Assembly (NCBI GenBank): GCA_024402895.1
Contig: JAKSSX010000003.1
Span: 21,094-85,093 of the forward strand
DNA length: 64,000 nucleotides
Direction: 5' to 3'
DNA from: Candidatus Saccharimonadota bacterium
GTDB lineage: Bacteria > Patescibacteriota > Saccharimonadia > Saccharimonadales > Saccharimonadaceae
Part shown: positions 17,368-26,900 of the stretch, in pieces
Layout: each line of letters opens with the position of its first letter
How positions within the stretch are numbered: position 1 is the stretch's first letter
Program-made: the position numbers and the translations under genes
Notes under the pieces: generated by a model
Database searches by the model: none
What the model saw: only the letters and a program-made list of their open reading frames with translations
Told to the model about the DNA's origin: nothing

Positions 17368-18410
17368 TTTTTGCCCTCCTTCTTTTTAGTGGATTTTTTC
17401 TTGTCGTCTTTTGTCGTTTTCTTGTCAGAGCTTTTTTCCTTTTTGGGTTTTTTCTCTGATTTTGGCTCTTCGACTGCCGATTCGGTAATTGCTTCGATTT
17501 TTTCGGTAAGTTCTTCAGTAGCTTCTTTAGTTTCTGGAAGATCTTCCGGTTCTTCTTTGACTTTTTCTAGCTCGTCTACGGTTGTGACATTTTCGCCGGA
17601 GACGACTACATCGCTTTCGGACTCGATTTCCATCTGGATTGGGCCGCGGGAAGGAAGAATCTTGACGGAAACTTTCTCGTTTTTGCTGCCACGTGGAAGT
17701 TCGGAATCGTCGACGGTCTTGATATCGGTGTCGATTTCGCCATCGAGCATATTAATAACGCGAGTTGCGTAAGTGGTGAGAGCAGGGTTGTGGGTTACCA
17801 TAATGATAGTGTTGCCCATGGAATGAATTTCCTGAAGCTCTTCCATAATAATATGACTGTTGCGACTATCGAGGTTGCCGGTTGGCTCATCCGCGAGGAT
17901 AATGCTTGGATTTGCAATCAAGCTACGAGCGATAGCAACGCGCTGCTGCTGACCACCAGAGAGCTGGTAAGGCATGTAGTATTCACGTTCGCGAAGATGG
18001 AAATGCTCGAGAATGTTGTCTGCCATGCGGAGACGGCGAGTCTTGCGATAGCCGGAATAGATTAGCGGAAGGGAAACGTTCTCGATAATTGAAAGGCTAG
18101 GAACTAGGTTGAAGTTCTGGAAAATGAAGCCAATTTCTTTAGCGCGGAAGCGTGCTTTCTTGCGTGCAGAAACGCGCGAAACGTCTTTGCCGGCAAGATT
18201 GTATTGGCCGGTGCTAGCCTGATCTAGGAGACCGATGATATTAAGTAGGGTCGTTTTACCACAGCCTGATGGCCCCATAATCATAATGAATTCGCCGCGT
18301 TTGACGGTAAGGTCAAAGTTACGAAGTGCGTATGATTCTGCGTCGCCAAAGCCATAGCGTTTCGAGACACCCTTTAGCTCGATTATTGTTTCGTTTTCTT
18401 GATTTGGCAT
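17364..18410 (-). CDS. LolD/MacB-type ABC ATPase with long charged tail
   Basis: The ATPase core has Walker A GPSGCGKT (46-53), signature LSGGQ (150-154) and Walker B ILADEP (171-176), and is complete at about residue 225. Residues about 240-348 are an added tail, first acidic, then almost pure Lys/Ser/Asp/Glu ([15 protein letters not shown]). Such a tail is not part of the family and is probably disordered; it might bind nucleic acid or acidic partners. TAGGGT just before the ATG may serve as a ribosome-binding site, and TATAAT lies about 40 bases upstream. It powers the permease encoded by the following gene. Confidence 0.9.
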   Translation of the reverse strand: MPNQENETIIELKGVSKRYGFGDAESYALRNFDLTVKRGEFIMIMGPSGCGKTTLLNIIGLLDQASTGQYNLAGKDVSRVSARKKARFRAKEIGFIFQNFNLVPSLSIIENVSLPLIYSGYRKTRRLRMADNILEHFHLREREYYMPYQLSGGQQQRVAIARSLIANPSIILADEPTGNLDSRNSHIIMEELQEIHSMGNTIIMVTHNPALTTYATRVINMLDGEIDTDIKTVDDSELPRGSKNEKVSVKILPSRGPIQMEIESESDVVVSGENVTTVDELEKVKEEPEDLPETKEATEELTEKIEAITESAVEEPKSEKKPKKEKSSDKKTTKDDKKKSTKKKEGKK

Positions 18411-18496
18411 TTTACCCTAAAAAATTTAAAGTTTATGTTGCGATTTAAGATAATTATACGCTGTTTTTAGACTAAAAGAAAATGCTAATGGAAAGA

Positions 18497-18524
18497 AAAA
18501 CCCGGCTTTTTGAAGGCCGGGCTG
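18497..18524 (-). terminator. Terminator of the archaemetzincin-like gene
   Basis: Stem CCCGGC (18501-18506) with GCCGGG (18516-18521) is followed by a T run on the minus strand. Confidence 0.8.
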
Positions 18525-18532
18525 GGTCCATA

Positions 18533-19177
18533 TTATATCTGTGAATTCTTGATGTCGGCGAGGCACTGAGGACAGTACCAACTGCCATGGCTATTGCATT
18601 CTCTTGCATGCTTGACCCATGTTGCGAGATTTAAGCCCTGACGCATTACGCAGTTAGGGTTAGTGCAATGCGGGCCTATCTTTTCTTCCGTGTGTGAACG
18701 GTTGAGGTCGGCAGCGGCGCCAAGTACATGGCCAATTTCGTGCAATACGACTGCTTTCACTGCAAGAAAGCGCTCGAGATCATTGAGGCTTTTGTAGCGA
18801 TGAACGCTGTTTGCGACAAATCTTCCGCAAGTCAGGCCGAAGCAGAAATTCAGCCAGTCGCCATTGTGTTCAGCCGTGAGGTCATCCGATACGAGAATCA
18901 TATCGATGTGCGGATTAGCGTCCTGCCAGGGCTCGTGCCTCATGAGCTCGATTAAGAGCCGGGCGTTGAGCTGAGTCTGGTTTGGCATGTATTCTTTTGC
19001 TTTTTTGACATACCAGTCTGCGCTACTGAATCCTTTGGTAGGATCAGACCAGGCATTGTCTCCGTAAATAATGACTTGCCTGTTAAATTTTGCGCATATC
19101 TCGTCTACAGCGCTTTTGACCGCTTCGCGGTCAAGTGAACTGAGTTCTGAATCGTAACAAATATAAATTGGATACAT
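18533..19177 (-). CDS. Archaemetzincin-like zinc metalloprotease
   Basis: The 214-residue protein carries HEIGH (146-150) followed by VLG, then a spaced GPHC..NPNCVM (168-178) and a C-terminal WYCPQC (200-205). This order, HExxHxxG with Cys-x4-Cys-x-Met and a later CxxC, is the archaemetzincin layout: a catalytic zinc plus a structural zinc held by four cysteines. Here the third catalytic histidine is displaced by an insertion (AAADLNRSHTEEKIG), so the exact ligand is uncertain (His162 or His170). No signal peptide is visible, so it is probably cytosolic. It is transcribed alone from a consensus promoter (19232-19260) with a GGGGGTG ribosome-binding site. Substrate unknown. Confidence 0.75.
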   Translation of the reverse strand: MYPIYICYDSELSSLDREAVKSAVDEICAKFNRQVIIYGDNAWSDPTKGFSSADWYVKKAKEYMPNQTQLNARLLIELMRHEPWQDANPHIDMILVSDDLTAEHNGDWLNFCFGLTCGRFVANSVHRYKSLNDLERFLAVKAVVLHEIGHVLGAAADLNRSHTEEKIGPHCTNPNCVMRQGLNLATWVKHARECNSHGSWYCPQCLADIKNSQI

Positions 19178-19231
19178 TCATAACACCCCCTTATGAATAT
19201 GTTTTAAAGTACTTTACTGTGTGACCTTCTT

Positions 19232-19260
19232 ATTATACCACAAAACGGCTTAAAAGTCAA
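19232..19260 (-). promoter_or_regulatory. Promoter of the archaemetzincin-like gene
   Basis: TTGACT (19255-19260), 17-nt spacer with TTTTGTGG, TATAAT (19232-19237), minus strand. Confidence 0.85.
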
Positions 19261-19318
19261 TGTAGTGAGAGGTTAGGGCTAGTTCTTTTTGGGGGAGTGT
19301 GATAGAATTGAAGGAGCT

Positions 19319-19408
19319 GGAGAGGTGTCCGAGTGGTTGAAGGAGCACGCTTGGAAAGCGTGTAGGGTCGCAAGGCTCTCGCAGGTTCGAATCCTGTTCT
19401 CTCCGCCA
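19319..19408 (+). tRNA. tRNA-Ser (GGA)
   Basis: Folds into a class II tRNA with acceptor GGAGAGG / complement, a long variable arm, T-loop GTTCGAATC and an encoded CCA at 19406-19408. The anticodon loop CTTGGAAAG gives anticodon GGA. TAGAAT at 19303-19308, with TG upstream, is the likely -10. Confidence 0.97.
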
Positions 19409-19487
19409 GTTTTACGAGAATCGCCCGACTGGGCGTTTTTTGTTGCTTGTGCTATTATATATACATAAGAATTTTGGGTGAGGAAAA

Positions 19488-20252
19488 ATGAATCCACAAG
19501 AACAATATCCACAAACGTATGACACGTTAGAAGGGCAGGATAGCCGGACTTTTATGGAGGCTGTCGAAACTGCTCCTACTAATCAATTAGATATGAAAAC
19601 CACTACTAACGGCGACGTTCAGATGAACGTAATTAATGCTGTTAATGCGAACGGTATCGTTAGCGGCCGCAAGGTTGTTGACTATATTTGGCAGCGCATC
19701 GCAGCTTGCGCAATCGTTATTGGCGCTGGTTTGATTGGCGCAGTTATCGTGCTCGTTTTCATCATGAACAATATTAATGTTACGAACGCGAAGCAGGAAG
19801 CTGCAGTTACCGAGGCTAACAACAAGCTTAACGATATTTACAATGCTTTGAAGGTAAGTGATCAGGGTAGCGCTTTGACTGTTATCGGTCAGGACGAAAT
19901 GCTTTCTGGTTCTGATATTAAGCAGATTAATGAGCTCTTGGTAAAGAAGTATGGCGCAGTTACTCGTATTGATATGACTGACGATTCTATTAACTTAGTT
20001 AAGACTAACGGCGTTTATAAGGTCGCAAGCCTTAAGATGAAGAATGCGGCTGGTACTGCACGCGCAATTTTGTATTCTAAGCTCGCTGATAATAAGTGGA
20101 TTATGGCAAGCTATAATGCTGCAGACGAAAAGAATCCATGCAAGAATTCTTCTGACGAAGAAAAAGAGGCTTTGACTGGCATCATTAAGTGTCCAACTGT
20201 CGTCATTGAGGACGACGAAGACGCAGAGTCTTCCGACACTAAGGAAAAATAG
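19488..20252 (+). CDS. Membrane-anchored hypothetical protein (254 aa)
   Basis: A polar N-terminus of about 65 residues is followed by one strong transmembrane helix (71-93). Then come a short coiled-coil stretch and an extracytoplasmic domain containing a Cys pair near residues 215 and 232, and a Glu/Asp-rich tail. The topology is N-in, C-out, resembling small periplasmic-facing pilus or septum accessory proteins, but I recognise no family. GAGGAAAA precedes the ATG. It is the first gene of a tight operon through 23029, ahead of a DUF3152 metzincin whose GTG start overlaps its stop. The domain may help position that protease, which is inference. Confidence 0.7.
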   Translation: MNPQEQYPQTYDTLEGQDSRTFMEAVETAPTNQLDMKTTTNGDVQMNVINAVNANGIVSGRKVVDYIWQRIAACAIVIGAGLIGAVIVLVFIMNNINVTNAKQEAAVTEANNKLNDIYNALKVSDQGSALTVIGQDEMLSGSDIKQINELLVKKYGAVTRIDMTDDSINLVKTNGVYKVASLKMKNAAGTARAILYSKLADNKWIMASYNAADEKNPCKNSSDEEKEALTGIIKCPTVVIEDDEDAESSDTKEK

Positions 20253-20836
20253 TGTTTAGCGGCATCGTAGGACTTGCGGTGGCGAAGGAAGTTGCATCTG
20301 CTCAAATCGAGGTGCAACAGATTGCTGACAGGTCTTATTACGGTGGTGCGAGCTACGAGATTACTTATGACGTAAGTTCTCGTGGCGAAATTAAAGGTGA
20401 TTTAGAGAATTTCCGTCATAAGGTGGCGGAAATTTTTGTGGATGCCAGAGGCTGGTCGCGCGCGGGCGTGAAGTTTACGGAAGTCGAGGAAGGTGGACGT
20501 CTGCATATGGTTTTGGCGTCGCCGAGTGAAGTAAAGAAGGCTTCGCCGAGTGTTTGTTCGAGCGAGTTGAGCTGCCATGTGAATGAAACGATATACATTA
20601 ATGATGATCGCTGGAATGGTGCGTCGGAGGCTTATCGTGGACTGGGCGTTAGCGTGCCAAATTATCAGACGATGGTCGTGAACCATGAGGTTGGGCATTT
20701 TCTAGGACATAATCATATGTCGAGCTGCGGCGTGAGCTCTGGTGTTGGGTCGATTATGATTGATAAAGCAGCAAATCTAGGCACTTGCTTGCCGACGTAT
20801 TGGCCATTGCCAAATGAATTGTGGGTGAAATTCTAA
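20252..20836 (+). CDS. DUF3152 metzincin-type metalloprotease
   Basis: The 194-residue protein ends with HEVGHFLGHNH (145-155), a complete HExxHxxGxxH zinc site, followed by SIMI with the Met-turn methionine near 169. This order and the closing CLPTYWPLPNEL match DUF3152, a metzincin-clan family common in Actinobacteria. A hydrophobic N-terminus (GIVGLAVAKEVASA) may act as a signal or anchor. Four cysteines suggest disulphides outside the cytoplasm. It starts at GTG 20252, overlapping the previous stop, and its own stop overlaps the next ATG, so it is translationally coupled. Substrate unknown; cell-wall or surface protein processing is a guess from the context. Confidence 0.8.
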   Translation: MFSGIVGLAVAKEVASAQIEVQQIADRSYYGGASYEITYDVSSRGEIKGDLENFRHKVAEIFVDARGWSRAGVKFTEVEEGGRLHMVLASPSEVKKASPSVCSSELSCHVNETIYINDDRWNGASEAYRGLGVSVPNYQTMVVNHEVGHFLGHNHMSSCGVSSGVGSIMIDKAANLGTCLPTYWPLPNELWVKF

Positions 20837-21558
20837 TGCGCAGAATGAAAGTCGAGAGAAGGCGTCGCGGGATGCCACAGGGAAAGAAGATTGCACTGAT
20901 TTTGTTGGCTGGCGTGATTGTTTTGGTTGGCGTATTTTCTGCGCTTGCAATTACGCGCAAAAAGTTGAGCTTCGACGAGGCGCGTGACGCAGTTGCTGAA
21001 ATCGCAAAGACGCGCGAGATTTTTGATGGATTCTTTGATGCGAAGATCGAGAGCATTGAGTTTGATGATAAGGCGAATGCTCAGATTGCTGAGTTTGAGA
21101 CTGCGTTGGAAAAATGCGGGAATTATATGACTTCGCTTAGTGCATCGAGCACGATGGAGAACGTGAAGGTTGCCGAAAAATATGAGGCTGTGAAGGCAGA
21201 ATATGGCAAGATTGAGAAGATTGGTGAGATTTGGAGAGATGTGAAATCTTTGACGAATTTGACGGATGAGGGGATTGAGAAATTATCTAAATCTCAGAGT
21301 GAGGCTTTGCGTGTTTTAGCTGAGGAATTGAAGGAATATCGCGCGGAAGTAGCGAATTTTAAAAAGAAATATGGCTCGAACGTGGCGCAGACGGACAAAA
21401 TGATGGAAGAATACGGAAAAATGCAGGCAATTGGCGAAGATTTGGATAAAAAATACACAAGTATTTCTCTAGATGACGTTTTAGGAATGTCAAGAGATGA
21501 TATTTCTGGATTTTATGAGAAAATAGAAGAGTTGAATAGAGCATTGTCAGAAAAATGA
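20836..21558 (+). CDS. Single-pass membrane coiled-coil protein (240 aa)
   Basis: Start set at the ATG in TAATG, overlapping the preceding stop. A very basic N-terminus is followed by a transmembrane helix at about 18-39. The rest is a long charged helical region with heptad-like Leu/Ile/Ala spacing, interrupted near residues 210-220 by LDDVLGMSRDD. It is therefore anchored with the coiled coil outside or along the envelope. I recognise no family. It sits between the DUF3152 protease and a lipid kinase in the same operon and overlaps the next gene by four bases. Confidence 0.7.
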   Translation: MRRMKVERRRRGMPQGKKIALILLAGVIVLVGVFSALAITRKKLSFDEARDAVAEIAKTREIFDGFFDAKIESIEFDDKANAQIAEFETALEKCGNYMTSLSASSTMENVKVAEKYEAVKAEYGKIEKIGEIWRDVKSLTNLTDEGIEKLSKSQSEALRVLAEELKEYRAEVANFKKKYGSNVAQTDKMMEEYGKMQAIGEDLDKKYTSISLDDVLGMSRDDISGFYEKIEELNRALSEK

Positions 21559-22472
21559 AACGTTTATTTATTGTTTATAATCCACGCAGTTCGCATTACG
21601 AAAAAGTAAAAAGCGATATTATTGACCGTCTAAAAAGCCTAAAAGGCGTTATGATCGGTAAGTTTGAGGTGGCTGCGACAAATGTTGATGATAATGCAAA
21701 GAGACTTTCGAAGATTTTGTCGGACGGTGATCTCGTGATTGCTGCTGGCGGTGATGGTACTGCAAATATCGCGATGAACGGCATTATGCTTTCCGGCGCA
21801 GAAAACGTGAAATTTGGCGTGATAGGCTATGGTAACTTTAATGATGTTGCGCGCACTTTTGGTAATTTGAAACTTGAAGATATTTTGAAGGGTAGCGTAA
21901 AGAAAGTTTATCCTTTGGAATGCAAGATCAATCGCAAACATTGGCGCTATGGTATGTGTTACTTTACGCTTGGCATGTTTGCTGAGGCTTGCGCTGTGTT
22001 TGATGCGCCAAAGACGAGGAAGACTTTGCGTAAGGGTGGCCGCAAGACGATTTATAGCCTTATGACTTTGATTAAGTGGTGGCTCAAGAATCGCCATCGC
22101 CAGTTCTTGCCGGAATCATTCCAGCTTGGCGACTCGACTCAGGAGTTCATGGAATGTAAGAAGATTTCTGATTACATGGCTATTAATGGTCGCACGGTTG
22201 CGAAGATTATGAAGGGCTCGGATTGGTTTACGAAGAAAGATAATTTCTTGAGCATGACCGGTAAGATGACTAAGTTTGGCAAGCTCGCTTCGATGATGAC
22301 GAAATCTGTATTTAAGCGCATTCCTGGTGTTGAGAGTGATTATGATTGTCTAGTTTTTTCTAAAGAGACGGAAATTATGATTCAGGCGGAAGGCGAATAT
22401 AAGAAGATTTCTGGCGTGAGAACGGTGGAGATTTCTAAGGTTGAGAAACCATTGTTGGTGGTTACGAAATGA
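21555..22472 (+). CDS. Diacylglycerol/lipid kinase family protein
   Basis: The 305-residue protein shows the DAGK catalytic fold: FIVYNPRSS at the N-terminus, GGDGT at residues 65-69 as nucleotide-binding motif, and GYGNFNDVAR shortly after. This family phosphorylates diacylglycerol, sphingosine-like or other lipid substrates from ATP. A basic, aromatic stretch near 160-185 (LIKWWLKNRHR) could contact the membrane. It overlaps its neighbours by four bases on each side. In a host-dependent bacterium with limited lipid synthesis, a role in salvaging host lipids is plausible but is inferred. Confidence 0.85.
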   Translation: MKRLFIVYNPRSSHYEKVKSDIIDRLKSLKGVMIGKFEVAATNVDDNAKRLSKILSDGDLVIAAGGDGTANIAMNGIMLSGAENVKFGVIGYGNFNDVARTFGNLKLEDILKGSVKKVYPLECKINRKHWRYGMCYFTLGMFAEACAVFDAPKTRKTLRKGGRKTIYSLMTLIKWWLKNRHRQFLPESFQLGDSTQEFMECKKISDYMAINGRTVAKIMKGSDWFTKKDNFLSMTGKMTKFGKLASMMTKSVFKRIPGVESDYDCLVFSKETEIMIQAEGEYKKISGVRTVEISKVEKPLLVVTK

Positions 22473-23029
22473 ACGAAGTAGTTGGTAGAGCGGAGTATAA
22501 GATTGCGGATGCGGCGAAAGCGCTGAAAGCGGATTTTCGCGGCAAGGTAGTGCTTGATATCGGCTCTTCGACTGGCGGTTTTACGGAGTTTGCGCTGCGT
22601 AATGGTGCAGCGAAGGTGATTGCCGTAGAAAAGGGGACCGGTCAGATGAAGGCGCCGCTTCGTTTCGATCCTCGCATTGAATTGCATGAGAAAACCGACA
22701 TCTTTGAGTTCAGTTTAGACGAGCAGGTAGACTTGGTTTTGGCGGATGTGAGCTTCGTGAGCTTGCGCAAGGTTTTGGATTATGCGAAGCGTGAGCTTTG
22801 CGGTGCTGGAACCGAATTCTTGGTAATGTTGAAGCCGCAGTTTGAGGCGCGCCCGTTCCAGTTGAAGAATGGCGTAATTAAGAACAATAAGATGCGTCGT
22901 GATATCATTGCTGATTTCGAGCTTTGGCTAAAAACGAATGGTTTTGTGATTATAGGGAAGCGTGATAACGAGGTTGCGGGACGCTTCGGAAACGTCGAAA
23001 GATTCTACTCGCTTAAATTAGCGAAATAA
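22469..23029 (+). CDS. TlyA/FtsJ-type rRNA 2'-O-methyltransferase, no S4 domain
   Basis: The 186-residue protein has the Rossmann SAM-binding site VLDIGSSTGGFTE and the catalytic lysines expected of the FtsJ/RrmJ fold (KxDxKxE type), with LADVSFVSLRKVL typical of the TlyA branch. TlyA proteins normally carry an N-terminal S4 RNA-binding domain of about 60 residues. Here the protein begins directly with VVGRAEYKIADA, at the start of the methylase domain. The upstream bases code for the lipid kinase in another frame, so the S4 part is missing, not misread. It probably methylates rRNA ribose; the exact site is uncertain. Confidence 0.8.
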   Translation: MNEVVGRAEYKIADAAKALKADFRGKVVLDIGSSTGGFTEFALRNGAAKVIAVEKGTGQMKAPLRFDPRIELHEKTDIFEFSLDEQVDLVLADVSFVSLRKVLDYAKRELCGAGTEFLVMLKPQFEARPFQLKNGVIKNNKMRRDIIADFELWLKTNGFVIIGKRDNEVAGRFGNVERFYSLKLAK

Positions 23030-23054
23030 AAAATACCCCCGAAGGGGTATTTTT
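23028..23054. terminator. Bidirectional terminator
   Basis: Stem AAATACCCC / GGGGTATTT with a short loop and T/A flanks. It ends the plus-strand operon and the convergent minus-strand gene. Confidence 0.85.
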
Positions 23055-23057
23055 AAA

Positions 23058-23807
23058 CTAAGCAGATTGCGGTTCCGTTTCTTCGGAAGCTGCAATTAGA
23101 AGAGCTTCACCGATTTTCTTGGTTTTTTGTTCTGGTGTTTCGGCTGCGCCTTCTACAACTTCATAAGTAGCAAAGTCATTTGCACTTAACACGTAACGGT
23201 TGTCTGGTGAGATAGAGTCCATAGTTTCGTCTTCACAGGCAGCACAGAAATAACATTCTTCGTCGCCGTTTTGAGGACCGCCCCATGGAGCTTCAATTAC
23301 GATAGGGGAACCAGTAGGGTTCTTGATAATGCGAGCTTTACCTTTAGCGCGGAACTGACCTGGCTGATCGGTAGATTCATAACGTTTTTTGAAGGTTTCA
23401 TCTGGAACTGGATAGTTGTTGGCGCGGTCGCCTTCTTGCTGAGTAGGGTTAGTAACAATCCATTCGCCAGGAACTACTGGGCGAGTATCTTCAATGGCTG
23501 CTTGGCGATCAGCGCCTTCGCCACGCATAACCCAAGTTGTAATAAGATATTGACCGGATTTTTCGTCGTATGTTACATCGAGATTTTCATATTCGCCAGC
23601 AGCAAGACCAGCTTCAGTGACCTGAATAGCATCTACGACTTTTTTCTTGATGAAGTATTCTGCGTTTTTAAAGAGATCGGTATATTCTGCGGATTTGAGA
23701 TCAACTTGCAATTCTTTTTTAGCTTCTGTCTCAATTTGATTATTCACGTCCTCTGGTGTAGGGGTAGATTCTTCAATTGGGGTTATTTTTGCAAATTTTT
23801 CGCTCAT
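23058..23807 (-). CDS. PGDYG-like hypothetical protein (249 aa)
   Basis: Start chosen at ATG 23805-23807 behind GGAGAT. After an acidic, helical N-terminus (about 60 residues) there is a beta-rich domain with VPGEWIVTNP, PVPDETFKKRYE and FATYEVVE. This spacing (permission strand, F-x3-Y-E, closing F-x-T-Y-E) resembles the small PGDYG-type domain, a weak assignment. A CYFCAAC cluster near residue 195 might bind metal or form a redox pair. No signal peptide. It is monocistronic from the promoter at 23861-23889 and shares the start-proximal TTGGGTATC with the gene at 1326-1748. Confidence 0.65.
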   Translation of the reverse strand: MSEKFAKITPIEESTPTPEDVNNQIETEAKKELQVDLKSAEYTDLFKNAEYFIKKKVVDAIQVTEAGLAAGEYENLDVTYDEKSGQYLITTWVMRGEGADRQAAIEDTRPVVPGEWIVTNPTQQEGDRANNYPVPDETFKKRYESTDQPGQFRAKGKARIIKNPTGSPIVIEAPWGGPQNGDEECYFCAACEDETMDSISPDNRYVLSANDFATYEVVEGAAETPEQKTKKIGEALLIAASEETEPQSA

Positions 23808-23860
23808 TTTATCTCCGTGTTTGTTTTTTATCATTTATTTCAATGATACCCAATATTATT

Positions 23861-23889
23861 AGTATAGCAAAAAACTTATGTTTTGTCAA
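23861..23889 (-). promoter_or_regulatory. Promoter with start-proximal TTGGGTATC
   Basis: TTGACA (23884-23889), 17-nt spacer with TTTTTTGC, TATACT (23861-23866), minus strand. TTGGGTATC lies at 23845-23853. Confidence 0.85.
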
Positions 23890-23945
23890 GGTGGATGGCG
23901 ACTAAAGATGGTGTTAACGGGGGAGAGACGTGGTAAAATATTGAT

Positions 23946-26900
23946 ATGGCAGAGGAGGTCCAACTTAAGGCGAGTGATTTCGTACACTTGCATAACCACA
24001 CACACTACTCGCTTCTTGATGGCTTGACGAAGGTCGACGAATTAGTTGGTCTCGTTAAGGAAACGGGCATGGAAGCGGTGGCGGTTACTGATCACGGCAC
24101 GATGTCTGGTTTGATTGAGCTTTACAAGATGGCGAAAGACGCCGGCGTGAAGCCGATTTTGGGCCTTGAGGCTTATGTTGCGGCGCGCAATCTTGAAGAT
24201 CGTGATCCGGCTTACGATAAGGAGCGCTTTCATATTACGCTTCTTGCGCAGACGAATCAGGGTTTTGAAAACTTGTGCCGCATGATGACGATTGCGGAAA
24301 CGGACGGTAAATATTACAAGCCACGTATCGACCATCGCGTGATGGAAGAGTATAACGAGGGCGTAATTTGTTTGTCCGGTTGTGCTGGTTCTGAGATTTC
24401 GATGGCGATTCGTAATGATGATTTGGATCGCGCACGTGAATTGATTAAATGGTATTCCGGCGTTTTTAAGGATCGTTTCTATTTGGAAATGCAGGATCAT
24501 GGTCATCCAGATTCGCCAACGCATTGGGATGTTCAGAACAAGATTAATAATCAGCTGATGGAATTCTCGAAAGAGTTTAATTTGCCGTTGGTCGTGACTT
24601 GCGATGCGCACTACATCAAGCATGAAGATACTGATGCGCATGAGGTTTTGCTTTGTATTGGTACCGGTGCGCGCATTACCGATGAGAAGCGCATGACTTT
24701 GAAGGATTTTCAGCTTCACGTGATTACGCCAGACGAACTTTTACCTCGCTGGCAGAAGACTTGTCCTGAGGCGATTCTCAATACGAAGAAGATTGCGGAT
24801 TCTTGTGATGTGACGATTGATCTTGGTCGTATTTTGATTCCGAAATTCCCGATTGATACGGGTGAGACCGAGAAGGAGTATTTGGATAAGATGGTGTTCC
24901 GCGGTTTGGCGGAGCGTTATGGCTATCTTTCGAAGGAAGAGGCTTGGACAAAGGAAGTGGCGGAGATTCGTCCGTTGCTCTCGAAAGAGATTTTGGAACG
25001 CATCGATTACGAGCTTTCCGTTGTCGATAAGATGGGCTATAACGGCTACTTCTTGATTGTTCAGGACTTCATCAACTGGGGTAAGAATCAGGGAATTATT
25101 TATGGTCCTGGTCGTGGTTCGGCGGCAGGTTCGTTGTTGGCTTATGCAATTCATATTACTGACTTGGATCCGTTGAAGTATGATTTGCTCTTTGAGCGCT
25201 TCTTGAACCCAGATCGTATTTCCATGCCGGATATCGATACCGATATTCAGGATAACCGCCGTGATGAGGTTATTGAATATTGTACGCGCAAGTATGGTAA
25301 GGGTCGCGTGGGTAACATTGTTACCTTCGGTAAGATGATGGCAAAGAACGCGGTGCGCGATGTGGCGCGTGTGTTGGATGTGCCTTATGCTGAGGCGGAT
25401 AGAATTGCGAAGTTGGTGCCAGATCCAGTGATGGGTCACCACGTGAAGTTGAAAGATGCGATCGTAAATGAGCCGGATCTTAAGAGGGAATATGAGACGA
25501 ATCCAACCGTGAAGGAAGTGATTGATCTTGCAATGCGCCTCGAGGGCACGATTCGTTCGCATGGTGTTCACGCTTGTGGTGTCGTTATTGCGCCAGATGA
25601 TTTGGTGAAGTACTTGCCGATGGAAGTTTCGGCGAAAGGCCCGCTAACTACGCAGTATCCTGGTCCTCAGGTCGAGGAACTTGGCCTTCTTAAGATGGAC
25701 TTTTTGGGTCTATCTAACCTTTCTGTGATCCAGCAGGCGCTTCGCATTATTAAGAAGGTTCATGGCAAGACAATCGATATGAACAAGGTGCCGCTCGACG
25801 ACGATAAGGTTTATGAGCTTTTCCGTCGTGGCGATACAACAGGCGTCTTCCAGTTTGAATCTGCGGGTATGAAGCGCTATCTTCGTGAGCTTCAGCCTAC
25901 CGAGTTTGATGATCTTATTGCTATGAATGCATTGTATCGTCCTGGTCCAATGCAGTTTATTGAGAGCTTCATTAAACGTAAACATGGCGAAGAGCCGATT
26001 ACTTATCTTCATCCTGGTCTTGAGAACTCGCTAAAGAGCACCTATGGTATTTTGATTTACCAGGAGCAGTTCATGCAGGCGTCGAAGGAATGGTGTGGCT
26101 TTACCGGCGGTCAGGCGGATACTTTGCGCAAGGCGGTAGGTAAGAAGAAGATTGACCTCATGAACAAGGTTAAGCCTGAGTTCATTAAGGGTGCCGTTGA
26201 GATTGGTGGCGCGACTGAGGAAATTGCGGAGACTTTCTGGAGTCAGCTTCTAGAATTCGCGAACTACTGTTTCAACAAGAGTCACGCGGCATGTTATGCT
26301 TTGGTTGCTTATTGGACGGCTTATTTGAAAGCTTATTATCCTGATGCATTTATGGCGGCTTTGATGACGGCCGATATGCGCTGGACTGATCGTCTTGCGA
26401 TTGAGATGACCGAATGTAAGCATATGGGAATCCAGGTGCTTGGTCCTGATATTAATGAGTCTTATGCTGACTTCGCAACAGTAGGTAAAGAGAAGAAGGT
26501 TCGCTTTGGCCTTGCTGCGATTAAGGGTATGGGTAAGGCGCTTGCCGAGGAAGTGATCGAGGAGCGCGAAAAGAATGGTCCGTTTAAGTCGATTTGTGAT
26601 TTCGCGAAGCGCGTAAATGCGACGAAGTTTAACAAGAAGTCTTGGGAATCAGCAATTAAGACTGGTGCTTTCGATAGCTTTGGCGATCGTTCGGACTTGT
26701 TGTTTAACCTTGATAAGGTTCAGGCTTACGGCAACAAGATGCAGAAGGATGCTGCGTCTGGCCAGACGGATTTGTTTGGTATGATGGGAGCTGCAGCGGA
26801 AATTCCAGAGGTAGAGATTCAGCCGGCTCCGACTAAATTTACCGACAAAGAGATGTTGATGTGGGAGCGCGATTTGATGGGCCTCTATATCTCGGCACAT

